DNA from: Perkinsus chesapeaki
Lineage: Eukaryota > Perkinsozoa > Perkinsida > Perkinsidae
Direction: 5' to 3'
Length of the DNA: 64,000 bases
Assembly (NCBI GenBank): GCA_013115145.1
Contig: JAAPAO010000048.1
Coordinates: forward strand, 26,979 to 90,978
Shown here: piece by piece, positions 1 to 10,444 of the stretch
Layout of the letters: each line of letters starts with the position of its first letter
Position numbering within the stretch: the first letter of the stretch is position 1
Notes under the pieces: model-generated
What the model saw: the letters and a program-made list of their open reading frames with translations, nothing else
Database searches by the model: none
What the model was told of the DNA's origin: nothing
Made by a program: the position numbers and the translations under genes

Positions 1-89
1 ACTATTCACATACCAATAGTCTTGAGGTTGGCTTAGTAGCTGGCGATGCTGTTCACTAGATATACTATTCACATATCAATAATTCTTAG

Positions 90-3000
90 ATTCACAAAAG
101 TCGTGACAGCCTCGATGGAGAGCTCACAGCTTTGATTGGCGAAAGCTACACACGGGCTTACAGATGCCTTATTAAAGTACAACAACTCACTGAGCTTGAA
201 GAGATAATAAAGTGATTACGAAAAATGTAAAGATGAAACGCTTCGCTCCGCCTCCTATTAGATACAAGCAATTGGAGGATACTGGGGATAATCAGGGATG
301 CTCCATGATGAGAGATATGTGGACACGTCGATTGATGGGATGCCGACCGGATGTGGACGCGTGGCGATCTTTGTTGGAGCTGAGGTTGGTATCTTTTACT
401 ATCGCACTCGGAAGATTTTATTCAGGACGCTTGTTGTGCCTCCACGAGAGGACCTTACAACATGGCTTAAATTTACAGGTGAGTTTATAACAATCTGGCA
501 GCTGATTTAAAAGCTCTACTGAAGATAACACAGTATACATTTATGTAGGAATATCTTCAAGATCGATTTACCACTCAGATGAGCTGTATAAAGCATATTA
601 CCGCGCAACTATTTTTATACCTTCCCGTCATCATTAATGCCCATACCTTCATAAACCTCTTCCTACTTCTCTCATACTTTTTATTATAATATTTCCATAC
701 CTTTTCATACTTTCATGCATTTTAATACTTTTGAATATTTTCGTACCATGTTGTTGTTGTTAAATGATGTCATTCCTGTTCAGCACTCTGTCGTAAGTCC
801 GGTAGACTATCACTTGCAACTAAGACGATCGATATGCTTCGAGCCGACAACACCTTAAAACGTGATCCTGTTGTTACGTGGGAGTATTTAAAGAATCTTT
901 ATGCCAATGGTAGCAGATGGGAGGCTCGAGATATGTTACAGGTAGGGAAGGAGGAGGATGGTGACGTCGATCGCAGCAGCGGCGGAGCGAAGCGTTTTTC
1001 AAACCCAAAGAAAATATTAGTTCGTTTGGGGCTGTCGATGTCAAGCGGGTTTGCAGCTCTTTCATCGTGAACTGTTCAACTTTACTCGGCTTGGTCAGAA
1101 AAAAGACTCATTTCATATTAGTATGTTATGTCTGATAATATATCACTAATACGTACATCATACAAGTATTGACAAGTATTAAATATATTTAAATAATTAT
1201 AGTAAATATTAATATAATAATTAATAATAAATTGAATAAACACTCTACGGTTGGAGGGAACTCAACTCCTCCGACCATGAAATAGGGCTTCCCACAATTG
1301 TTCAAATGTGCTAGCCGTTGGCACGTCGCTGTTTATGCCAACTCATACGGCGGCAATTCTTCTGGAGTCAAAGACATTGCTCCTGTAGGGCCGAAATATG
1401 AAAGAGACTTTGATATAGAATACGTTATTGAAGCTGCTCTGTGTAAATGGATCCCATAGGAAATAATCGATGCTCCTTTATACCTCCCCGATCTCCAGCA
1501 TAGCCAATTTCTTTTCAGTCGTTCCTTCAGCAACAAGGTGCGGTGGTTAATCCGGACCTAATAGTGGATGTTAGCTCTTACGCTCCATCACCGCTGTTTT
1601 TATCACCTGAATCGAGAAGGGTTGGTAGCCCTGGAGGACGGAGGAGACGCCGAGCACCGAGTTCATACTCTCAAACACAGCAGCAGCAGGTTGGGGGATC
1701 ACTCCACCCGAGTTCGATCCTCGGATACGGTATTTTCAGGTTCCCATTGAACTCCTTTCGAAATGTCATCTCAAAATGGGCCTCTGGACCAAGGACCTAG
1801 CGGAAGACTATCTCCACGTGCGATCAGCAATTTCGTGGCGCAGCGGTCATTTATCTGGCAGGCATCCTTCTATGAAGATGAAGGCGTTCTTGAGAATGTT
1901 CTCGGATGGTTTGAAAGTGCCATAAAACTGAATCCGAAATATTATAAAGGTAAACATGAATCGCTTCGCTCCGCCTATAATTTGGTATTTCAGCCTGGAA
2001 CGCCTGGGCACTAGCAAATTATAATGCAGTGACCTACATAGAGAATCAACAACACAGAGAATCGGCTGCATCAAGTCCGAAGGAGATTGGGAATGAGGAT
2101 AAGAGAAGGAAGGCACCAGCAGCAGCAGCTCCACAATCGCAAACTTCAGGTTTGCTTGCTCCCGCGTTCGATCCCTGGCAGGGGCAGTTTTGCAGGTATA
2201 ATCGAAGAATCGAAACCATACCTGTTGAATGCACTACGAGGCTTCACAAAATCTATCATTCTTAGCGATCCGCCTCAGTTGCAAGTAAGAGATGAAACGT
2301 CACGCGCCACGAAATGCCGTTGCAGGACGTACTGCGGTTGATAACGCTTGGGTTTAAATACAGCGGTGACAGCGATCTTGAACTTGAGCTGCAGAAGGGC
2401 TTCGATCAGGCACCATTGGTGGCATGGTTACAGGTGAGTAACAGATCGATCAGGTGATCGATTTGGTATCGATTTGGTATTTATTGGTATCGATTTAGGT
2501 CACTCCACAGCTCATTGCCCGGTTGCGGAGCAAACGACAGTCCCTTCGGACGACGGTTCATCAGTTGCTTTCACGTGTTGGGAAAACGTAAGAAATTTCA
2601 TGGCGCAGTGAAATATTTGATCCATCATTATTTTTAGTGGTATGAACTCCTTTTGTAGCCAGTATGAATTTATTGATGCCGGCTTTTCCCCGGTTCGATC
2701 CCTCGTAGCGTCATTTTATCAACCTACGTGAAATGATAAAACACCTGCTTCTCTGCAATGTCTCCTCGGTGTAGTTGTTGTATAATTCTTCCCCATTAGA
2801 TACCCTCAAGCTTTAGTGTTCCCTTTAACAGTAGCCACTCGTAGTAGTGTCAGTACCTTTGTTATCAGCAGCAAACGATTGTTACAGGAGATATCGGTAT
2901 GTCTTTTGTTTCCATCTGGATAGATTATTGTGTATCAGGTACACCGCAAAACTCTTGTCCAACAAAGTCAGTTGGTGTCGGCGGAGCTCATTAGGATATC

Positions 3001-6000
3001 TATGCTTTGGCATGAGATATGGTAGCCAAGCATACTGTTACACCTGCTGGCATTGTCGATATCTCTGTGATGGATTATCGGTGCTTGGCATTGTTAGGAG
3101 ATATAGTAGATCTATACTCTAACACTCTCAGGAGATCTCTCTGGGCGTCATATTATTTACCATGAAATCAGTACTCTACTTTATTTCTGTCAACATGGAA
3201 CCAGTGGTGAAGGAAAATGAGCCTGAGTTGAAATTAGTTAGTTGTGGGCTAGTGAGCATTTCTATTTTGGAGAGACACATCGGGAATGATTGCAATACCA
3301 GCAATATATGGGAGCATCTATGTTCCTCTATGACTCCCTGAATTTGTCCCGTAGATGTCGGACATCAAAAGTATCTTTGATGCGCATGCGTGCAAATGAT
3401 TGTGCTGCTATTGATTTTCTTCAGGTGTGAAGCTCTAGAGGAGGCCAGTCGATTGTATTATGCCGAGCATGACGTAAATGGTATGATTGAGGTGCTGAAA
3501 CCATTGCATGAAATGATGCTTCAAGGACCTCAAACGCTAAGGTGTCATTTTTTTCGCACTGTGAAGATTTTCAAGACATGCGTATCTTTGCCCAGAGAGA
3601 CATCCTTTACTCAAGCGTTTGGCCGTGACCTTCGCGAAGCCCTTAAATGGATACACGCCTACGAGAGGGAGGAAGCTCGACACCAGAAGGATGACGTAGA
3701 TTTTTGCGCTGATGGAGAGTCCTCGAAAAATGATGACAAACGACTCGACCTTATCGACCAAGCTTGGCAGATCTATTATAAGGTTTTCCAAAAGATTCAC
3801 AAACAGGTCAGTAATGAGGTATCTACTGCAGTCCACTGCTGCTTGCCTTAGAGACATCTTTTGAGATGTTTTTCTTGAATTTCGATTGGCTCCTGCATCG
3901 CTCGGCATGAATCAGTGTGTTGAGGAAACTCGGGCGAGGGTACCAACACACATTCCAACACCGAATGGGAACCTTACACTAATAAGCATGAATTTAGAGC
4001 AGTCACAATACAGTAGAGATATCCATGTGGGAACACTGCCTCGTAGGTGTTGGACGGCTCGCTGAATCCGTGATGATATGATAGGTTTGAGTTTTGAAAT
4101 CAGTACCAATCTGATAAAATGACTTTTCAAAATTGAAAGGACAAGAAACATATTAGCTGGGACTCTTTCATCGTCCCAGTTGGGCTTGGAAATACGTGGA
4201 CTCCTCCTTCTCTGTCTTTGTATAAAACGCTCTTCAAACGAAACCCGAGCCGATCAAAGCAAAGTCAAAAATCATACCGGATCGGTGATGTTAGTCAAGT
4301 CTTGAATCTCACACGAGAGAAACCAAGATGCTGCTGCTGGTCCTCAGCACCATCCGCCTATCAGGTGCAAACATTATCCCATCTTGATCTGCAATATATT
4401 TCACCGATGCTTCTCAATGCTCGAAATCTCGAATTGGCAGTCCCTGGAACTTACACGCCTGAGAGAGAGGAAGCTGGTGATCTGGTCACTATATCGTACT
4501 TCAGCCCCAGCATTGATGTAAGGCGGAGCGAAGCGATTCATGAAAACCGTTTTGCCAGATAATAGCGAGTAAGCAAAAGCCGCGAATCATCCACATGAGA
4601 GGCTCCGACGGTCGAAGCTACAAATTCATTTTGAAGGTAAGACCGCCGTGTGGTCGACGAGAGTTGATGGGGCATCCTTCTCATCAGGGTCACGAAGATC
4701 TGAAACAAGACGAGAGAGTGATGCAGTTGTTTGGTTTAATTAATAGTCTTGTTGCTGGGCAAGCTTCGAAGTCGACTAAGTTCCAGGAGATACCGGCAGC
4801 AGGTATGATAGGAGGAATCTTTCGCACTGTGTAGATTTTCTGGATTCAGCTGTACGTGGTGGTATGGTTAATGTTGGTTCGCCAGCTTATCAACAGATTT
4901 ACAGTGGTGGTAAATACATATCAAATGTGAACCAAGTTTACAACTCATTGAGGGTAAGTAGAAGCTACTAATGAAATCGATCACGTGATCGATTTAGATT
5001 CAAACCTATGCCGTAGTGCCTTTATCGAATAATTCTGGTCTGATTGAGTGGGTGCCTGGGTCTGATACGATACATAAGCTCATCAAAGACTATCGGGATG
5101 CCAATAATATACCACTTAGTGTTGAGTAAGTCAAGTACCACCACAAACTAGTCACTCGCAAGAATGGCATGTTTCAATCGTTTGAGTTGAAATGCATCTT
5201 TTTTACGGAAAGATTCGAATTAATTAATTATTACGGAATTATTAACCGACGATTATAGCTACAATTAATCTAATTATTCGATTATACTCTTTCCATTAAT
5301 TCCTACTTTTCTGCTTACCACGACTTCAGGTACTCCCTGATGAAAAGTATGTACGGTCGCTGTGAGGAGCTATCTTTGCTGCAGAAGGTCGAAGTCCTTC
5401 GATATGCTTTGGATAACACTTCAGTGAAAACAATGCCTTTCTTGTCGTTTTCGTGACTTGCTTCATTTCTAGGGTGACGATCTAGAGCGTGTTATGTGGC
5501 TTCAAAGCCGTAACAGTGAGGTTTGGCTTAGACGGCGAGGCAACTACTCAAGGAGTCTGGCGGTTATGTCTGTTGTCGGGTAAGCCGGTGTAGACGACAT
5601 GATGGACTTGGAAGTGTTGTAAGCTGTATAGGGTTTGAGGACGAGTATAATAATAGGAATTTAACACAGCACCACTGCCTCTTGAAGGTTAGTAATTCAG
5701 TATCATTTCTTCAGTCTATACTTTACACAATATCTTTTTGTATCACTGCGGGCATTGCTTAACCCGCAGCTTCCACCAATACCTTTAGAGTCGTAATCTC
5801 TCTCCACATCGATTCATTCATCCCAAGCAAGGAAACGAGAAGACGGATCCCAAAAAATATTCCTTCTGTTGACAGTGGTAGCTTTGATGGGAGCTTTCAG
5901 TTACGTTTTGGGCCTCGGCGATCGGCATCCTTCAAATATAATGATCGAGCAGGAGACAGGTAAAGTTGTGCACATCGATTTCGGTGACTGTTTTGAAGTT

Positions 6001-7197
6001 GCAATGCTGAGGTAAGTTAATAAAAAGATTTAAATCACTACTCAAACATCTCAGGGAGAGATTCCCGGAAAAGATTCCCTTTCGTCTGACGAGGATGTTG
6101 GTGAACGCATTGGAGGTATCTGGTGTGGAAGGATCTTTCAGACGGACTTGCGAAAAAATGGTGAAATGCCTCGGCAGGGAATTAATGATTTCCTCGAGTT
6201 CAGATGCAACTACTGCGTACAAATAAAGATGCTGTAATGGCGATGCTCGAAGCCTTCGTATTCGATCCTCTCATCACATGGCGTCTGATGCCGACCAGGT
6301 AAGGCAGCCATCAGCACCTTTATAAACTCTGATGGGAGCGGGTTGAGTTATTTCTTTCGCTGCTGTCGACGGCGCTAATTCGGAATTAAAAACCTGACAG
6401 ATTGCGACAATTTCGTGACGATATCTGACGTGTGCGTGCGTACAGTTTCCTTGCATGTTTGCATTCAGACCATTCGAGAGCCCCGCCCAAAAGAAGGTAA
6501 CAGTAGCTGAGGGTTCAGCTGCGGGGGCTGCAACTCGAAGGGCCTCAGATGCCAGCGCTAAAAGTATGTCTACCGAGCTTGTTCAATTTCATTTTACTCC
6601 TTTGTAGGCCAAAGTGGCGTGTCTGATGCTAGTGGTGAACATCAGGAGGAAGAAGGATCGCAGCAGGAGAGTGCTCAGGTAGGTATTCTTCTTGCTGCCA
6701 TCTTGGTATCACACTTGATTTGGCAGACGGATTCTAAACGTAAAGATCGAAGTGATGGCAAGGTGGAGAACTACGCCGATCCGGTGCCCCGACCTTTGCA
6801 GAAATTCGATGTCGGTGGAGTTGCTGGTAGGCTGCTAAAATGAACATCATTCGGCGTTAGTTCGGCGATTTCAGGGCAAGGTGATCCCCATCTGGCCTCG
6901 GTAAGAATTAAAGTAGCACGGCAGCGAGAGTTAAGACATGTGTTGGGTCCGGAAGGACTGTTGGCAAATCAAGAGGAATTACAACACCATGCTAGAATAA
7001 TTGTTGATCGTGTTCTCACCAAGCTCACCGGAACTGATTTCAATCATGGACAGTAAGTCGTAGTCGAACTTTAGTTTCTATTGTTGAGCAACGGCAGGTA
7101 TATGTCGGTCGAAGCACAAGTGGAACGACTGATCGAAGAAGCGACCTCTTACGAGAATCTCTCACAGTGTTACGTCGGATGGTGTGCTTTCTGGTGA
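90..7197 (+). CDS. TOR: TOR serine/threonine kinase (PIKK), 3' part of gene, 31 exons
   Basis: Joined exons follow mTOR from the FAT domain to the C-terminus; the N-terminal HEAT part lies before the window. Exons: 90-211, 262-384, 426-478, 784-941, 1011-1066, 1531-1689, 1740-1817, 1862-1949, 1994-2149, 2196-2284, 2326-2433, 2499-2587, 2800-2896, 2939-3021, 3425-3541, 3596-3806, 4365-4517, 4559-4636, 4688-4802, 4850-4953, 4998-5125, 5330-5423, 5473-5579, 5901-6011, 6055-6160, 6204-6298, 6469-6563, 6608-6678, 6727-6826, 6875-7052, 7098-7197. The FRB domain (3425-3806) has [17 protein letters not shown] and [10 protein letters not shown]. The kinase domain has GHEDLRQDERVMQ-like [11 protein letters not shown], then GLGDRHPSN and HIDFGDCFE. 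The FATC domain ends in YVGWCAFW before TGA at 7195. TOR is the catalytic subunit of the growth-controlling TORC1/TORC2 complexes. An acidic insert ([15 protein letters not shown]) extends the FRB loop, and about 35 residues are inserted in the N-lobe (4850-4953). The join between 1066 and 1531 does not keep frame, so an exon may be missing there. Confidence 0.93.
212..261 (+). repeat. Introner-like intron, family I (forward), in TOR
   Basis: 50-nt GT-AG intron that splits a Lys codon (AA|A) before YKQLED in the FAT domain. It holds CGCTTCGCTCCGCC and the leader TACGAAAAATGTAAA, which recurs in the AFG2 intron at 34468. Removing it restores alignment to TOR. Confidence 0.8.
385..425 (+). repeat. 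Introner-like intron, family III, in TOR
   Basis: 41-nt GT-AG intron with TATCTTTTACTATCGCACTC followed by GGAAGATTTTATTCAG. Splicing it gives [14 protein letters not shown], the same length as human mTOR in this stretch. Confidence 0.78.
942..1010 (+). repeat. Introner-like intron, family I (reverse core), in TOR
   Basis: GT-AG intron after DMLQ, containing GGCGGAGCGAAGCG, the reverse complement of the core at 212-261. The acceptor AAAG at 1010 is my choice; TTAG at 1020 is an alternative. Confidence 0.65.
1690..1739 (+). repeat. Intron with tRNA T-arm-like sequence (family V), in TOR
   Basis: 50-nt GT-AG intron between a poly-Gln run and VPIELLSK. It contains CCCGAGTTCGATCCTCGG, which resembles a tRNA T-arm/B-box, but no full tRNA can be folded in the space. 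Confidence 0.6.
1818..1861 (+). repeat. Introner-like intron, family II (forward), in TOR
   Basis: 44-nt GT-AG intron carrying TTTCGTGGCGCAGCGGTCA. Removing it joins EDYLH to ASFYEDEG in the FAT domain. Confidence 0.8.
1950..1993 (+). repeat. Introner-like intron, family I (forward), in TOR
   Basis: 44-nt GT-AG intron containing CGCTTCGCTCCGCC. It splits an Ala codon (G|CC) and joins NPKYYK to AWNAWAL, a conserved TOR FAT segment. Confidence 0.85.
2150..2195 (+). repeat. Intron with tRNA T-arm-like sequence (family V), in TOR
   Basis: 46-nt GT-AG intron containing GCGTTCGATCCCTGGC, a B-box/T-arm-like stretch. It joins the Ala/Gln-rich linker to [11 protein letters not shown]. Confidence 0.6.
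2285..2325 (+). repeat. Introner-like intron, family II (reverse core), in TOR
   Basis: 41-nt GT-AG intron containing GTCACGCGCCACGAAA, the reverse complement of the GTGGCGCGTGAC core. It joins DPPQLQ to DVLRLITL, matching mTOR. Confidence 0.85.
2434..2498 (+). repeat. Intron with GATCGATCA/TGATCGAT palindrome (family IV), in TOR
   Basis: 65-nt GT-AG intron containing GATCGATCAGGTGATCGATT and two further tandem GGTATCGATTT copies, ending in ATCGATTTAG. It separates PLVAWLQ from VTPQLIAR. Confidence 0.65.
2588..2799 (+). repeat. Composite TOR intron with family II core and T-arm-like sequence
   Basis: 212-nt GT-AG intron between SRVGKT and YPQALVFP. It holds a family II-like ATTTCATGGCGCAGTGAAA (about 2595-2613) and a T-arm-like CCCCGGTTCGATCCCTCG (about 2687-2705), so it looks like a nested or composite intron. 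Confidence 0.5.
3022..3424 (+). repeat. Long TOR intron with family VI motif
   Basis: 403-nt intron splitting a Trp codon (TG|G) before [10 protein letters not shown]. Near its 3' end is AAGTATCTTTGATGCGCATG followed by CGTGCA, which combines the AAGTATCTTT and GCATGCGTGCA motifs found in other introns. The rest shows no recognisable content. Confidence 0.45.
3542..3595 (+). repeat. Introner-like intron, family III, inside TOR FRB domain
   Basis: 54-nt GT-AG intron with TTCGCACTGTGAAGATTTTC and a second partial GTATCTTTG copy. It is free of stop codons, so the reading frame stays open through it, but removing it restores GPQTL(R)[11 protein letters not shown] exactly. Confidence 0.85.
4518..4558 (+). 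repeat. Introner-like intron, family I (reverse core), in TOR
   Basis: 41-nt GT-AG intron starting GTAAGGCGGAGCGAAGCG, so the core abuts the 5' splice site. It joins YFSPSID to IIASKQKP. Confidence 0.85.
4803..4849 (+). repeat. Introner-like intron, family III, in TOR kinase domain
   Basis: 47-nt GT-AG intron containing ATCTTTCGCACTGTGTAGAT followed by TTTCTGG. It joins EIPAA to VRGGMVNVG. Confidence 0.8.
4954..4997 (+). repeat. Palindromic introner-like intron (family IV), in TOR kinase domain
   Basis: 44-nt GT-AG intron ending in AATCGATCACGTGATCGATT followed by TAG, so a near-perfect palindrome reaches the 3' splice site. A similar intron lies in the HAD gene at 22816-22858. It joins VYNSLR to IQTYAVVPL. 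Confidence 0.75.
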
Positions 7198-7603
7198 TTC
7201 ATAATTCTGTCAAGTTTTTGTGTTATTCCATTTCTATCATTCTTTCCTGTTGTGTCGTAACTTGCAAACTTGTCACCAGCGAACTGCCTTCTATGCCAGG
7301 TCCAAGCTCCTCGACGGTATCAATGTTTCCATTGCTCGATTCGATCAGAGACACTCTAAAGTGATTGACTTATTGAGTTCCTTTCAGTACCAGATTTAAT
7401 AGATTTACTCCTCGCAATGCAACGAAATCTAAGTACGATCGACTCTTGAATAAGAAAGATTGCGGGCTATTGAAAACTAAGCAGCTGCCGAACACTAAAA
7501 ACCATCAGTTCGAGCTTGATGAAAAAACCGAATATTCTACTAGGGTGCGCAACAAATACGAATAAATATGCAGCTTCACAGAAGACACTGCTTAACTTCA
7601 CTT
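7198..7603. other. TOR 3' flank; partner of an inverted duplication
   Basis: No confident gene here. A short open stretch (about 7281-7400: RTAFYARSKLLDG then DLLSSFQYQI) is unassigned. The part from about 7340 to 7640 reappears in inverted, diverged form at about 11545-11850, next to the truncated GNAT copy, so it belongs to the same rearranged block. Confidence 0.5.
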
Positions 7604-7622
7604 GTAGAGGGCCATGTATATC

Positions 7623-8488
7623 TCATCGCCTTGTGCTGAAAGAATACGGTGTCAATCCATGAGCGTTACTCCCGAGGCCATCCTTTCCTGGCTTACTCAG
7701 AACTTTAATGAAACCCAGCCTTTTATAAAGCTTGATGGCGCCTATATTCGTATCTTCAACTTGTAAGACCACAGCAAGGAAGTCAGGCGTGCTCTTGCCC
7801 TCAAAAATCAGTCTTGAAGTGTGTGATAATCTTCGTGGCTTGAACAGGTCTCATTCTCATCGGCTCGAAGAAGGGTGGTTTTTACTATGAGACCGAGAGA
7901 CCTTCTTACCAAATTAATAATATATTCCAGAAGATTGGTAACCTTTACCTTGACTCTCGCTAGCAACGGCAACCTAAATAGCAGTAGTCTCATGAACGGA
8001 AACCCACTCTGCCTCCACCTGGTGTATGAATCCAAAGATGCCTTTCGTCTTTTTGGTTCTTCCTGATAAACCATATTAATAGTCGTTATCGATTATTAAT
8101 AACCGCGTTGACGTATCGAAGTCAACCGCTAATCTACTGTATATTCTCGAATAAGTCAGCGCGAACCTACATTTTCGAGCGAACGGCTTTTTCCACTTTC
8201 TTAGAAAGTGACTGATCCATGGTGGCGATGATGAAGCCAACAACAGTCTGATGACAAATTACCACGGATGAAGGGAGCGTACATGGGGCATACATGAGGG
8301 ACCTTGTCCGAGTCAACTGCGACATAGCAAGGAGGATCCTTCCTAGTTTGACATTGAAAGCGGAGCCAAGACGGAATCTCGGGGAAGTTGTCGCCGTTTT
8401 CATAGTCACGGTAATCAATCCTTCCCAAAGTGAGGCATGCCAGATAGGCAACTAGTGGGATGTAAGATTTAATCGAGTGAATCAACAA
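7623..8488 (-). pseudogene. GNAT acetyltransferase-like gene with signal peptide, copy A, decayed
   Basis: Starts with a hydrophobic leader (MLIHSIKSYIPLVAYLAC), then RDYENGDNFPE and DPPCYVAVDSDK. After an intron (8248-8302) comes TVVGFIIATMDQ, the usual paired strands before GNAT motif A, and a second intron is at 8063-8170. The C-terminal part NIGAIKLYKRLGF is GNAT motif B and ends at 7623. A one-base insertion after the second intron and an in-frame TAG before VAVASESQGKG break the frame. The family acetylates amines with acetyl-CoA; a leader peptide would place this one in the secretory route. Probably a pseudogene. Confidence 0.65.
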
Positions 8489-8902
8489 AGCCTAAAGGGT
8501 GGAGCCGGGCCAGTAGGCTACACGGTACAAGGACCATGCTGCTTCTCGGTCAATACAAGTGTAGTTTCGGTTGTCAATACCTACAAGGGAGCTGAACCGC
8601 TCGTAACCATCACGACACCAAAACCTCATCAATCCAAGATGCTCCCAATAGTATTGGAGTAATACTCCCAAACTCGACAAGTATGACTTAAAAGAGGAAA
8701 TACCATAGGATTTCGGTCATTACAATTTAAAATGCCATTCAGGTGGAGTTTAGGATGTAAGAAATGGAGGATATGGCCAGGAGGCACCGTCACGCCGTGA
8801 CCGTACCGATGGCCGGTGCATTCTATGCGCACGTTATGGGCATGCTTAATAGGGCCGCCAACATGGGCATGTCGGAGGGTGACAGTCACCCAGTGACTTT
8901 GC

Positions 8903-9085
8903 AAAAGAAACGTTATCATGGCCATGGCTATGGTATTTCCTATATGCGAAATTGTATTTCCTAGACGAGTGTAGCGATATTGAAGTTCCTCAACCACCTA
9001 CCTGGTGAAATTGAAGTTACTAAACGAGAATCTTAACATAAATTTCGCTCGCCTGTCGAAATAGGCGTTGAAAAGGTGTACCTTT
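8903..9085. repeat. Dispersed repeat with GAAATTGAAGTT modules, copy 1
   Basis: This block recurs at about 57846-58063 in the same orientation. Shared pieces include TATATGCGAAATTGTATTTC, GGTGAAATTGAAGTTACTAA, CGCTCGCCTGTCGAAATAGG and CGTTGAAAAGGTGTA. It is built from repeated GCGAAATTG/GAAATTGAAGTT modules. No coding frame or terminal repeats were seen. Confidence 0.7.
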
Positions 9086-9294
9086 CCCTGAAAACATCAT
9101 ATATGAAGATAAGATAAAGAGCTCTCATTTGGTGTGTCCTGCGGAGTTCCCCTGGTATTAGTTACAGAACATTCGATAAGGTACTGAGAATAGAGATCAA
9201 GCGCAAAAACGATGATGTGTTCGATCCGGACATGCCACAACTAGCATACCCAAGTCGTGGATGATCTTTCAGTAAGTAAGGCTCATTTATTCAG

Positions 9295-9765
9295 TTTATT
9301 CCCGAACCGGACTATTATCTAACGTAATGTAGTCACTCGCAACGCAAAGAATGGTCAAATGACAGGAGATATGAAAAGATGATAATTAACGATAAGCTTC
9401 TGAAGAATAGCGACTGACAATTCCAAAGATCAATCAAACCGTCAATTGAAAATTGATGAGACGAACGAATATCCTATGAGGCTTGGTTGCCGTTACAAAC
9501 CGGCGTGCAGCTCCTCGTAAGGTGGTCAGGTAGTGTCGACTTCACTTATACAAGGCCATGTATATCTCACTGCCCTCTCCTGCAAAAACACCAAGTCAAT
9601 CTGCGAGTGTTACCCTCGAGAACATCCTTCTCTAGCTTACTGAGGACTTCAATGAAACCCAATCTCTTATATAGCTTGATGGCTCCTAGGTTATCATGGT
9701 CAACATACAAGACCATAGCAAGGAAGTTGGGAGTGCTCTTGCCCTGAAGGATCGCCAAAACCAAT
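9295..9765. repeat. Direct repeat, copy 1 (3' ends of GNAT copies)
   Basis: About 470 bp that recur in direct orientation at about 11890-12385. Both contain CGGACTATT, CTAACGTAATGTA, GAGGCTTGGTTGCCGTTACA and the GNAT C-terminal coding part. High similarity in non-coding flanks shows segmental duplication of the gene with its downstream region. Confidence 0.75.
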
Positions 9766-10444
9766 CGCTCTTAATCACCCCCACTGCCAAAAAGCTCTCG
9801 GAACCGCACTGGTTTATACTGTGCAAACTTCATAACTCTCATTCTTATCGAGGCGACATCAGTTTAGTTCATCGCAGTATAGCACTCCGAGGCGGGTATT
9901 CCTTCATTATGAGACGCAGATGCCTGCTGTTCTTACCAAATTTATCATATAGTCAAGAAGATGGGTACCAATGCCTTTACCTTGACTGTCCTTGGTAACG
10001 GCAACCTGAATGTAAGCAGTCTCATCGAGAAACTTACTCCGCTTGTACCTGGTGTATGAAACCGAAAATGCCTTTCGTCTTGGGCTTCTTCCTGATATAC
10101 CATATTAATAGTAACATACGTGAATCTTTTACATCTTTCTCCGAACAGCATTCTCCACTTCCTTCGAGAGTGGCTGACCTATAGTCGCCACGACGAAGCC
10201 AATAACGGTCTGAAGCGGAGACACACTGAACAAAGGAAACGTATACGTTGTGTCACACATTAGGGCCACTGTCCGAGTTAACCGCCACATAGCAAGGGGG
10301 GTCGTTTCTAGTTTGGCATTGAATCGTGAGTGCAGCTGGATTATCGGGATAATTGTCACCCTTCTCATAGTTACGGTAAACGATCTTTCCAAAAGCAGGG
10401 CATGCTAAGTGGACCAAAAGTGGGATGTAGAGAAATGACTTCAT
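9567..10444 (-). pseudogene. GNAT acetyltransferase-like gene with signal peptide, copy B
   Basis: N-terminus MKSFLYIPLLVHLACPAFGK is a clear signal peptide, followed by IVYRNYEKGDNYPDNP and DPPCYVAV. Later exons give TVIGFVVATIGQPLSKEVEN, KKPKTKGIFGFIHQ, IQVAVTKDSQGKGIGTHLL (motif A, Q-x-x-G-x-G) and NLGAIKLYKRLGFIE (motif B). The splice at the second-last residues of exon 1 has lost the AAG|GT context seen in copy A, and a TAA follows HQVQAE. It is likely inactive unless an extra short intron removes the stop. Its 5' half forms the left arm of the inverted repeat at 10052-10698. Confidence 0.6.

Noticed and set aside
389-414. An ultra-short 26-nt intron in TOR (GTATCT...GGAAG)
   Set aside because: It gave extra residues relative to mTOR. 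The 41-nt intron 385-425 restores the exact family length and a proper TTCAG acceptor.
2046-2234. Minus-strand open frame opposite TOR (and many similar shadows)
   Set aside because: Overlaps confirmed TOR exons and has no family signal.
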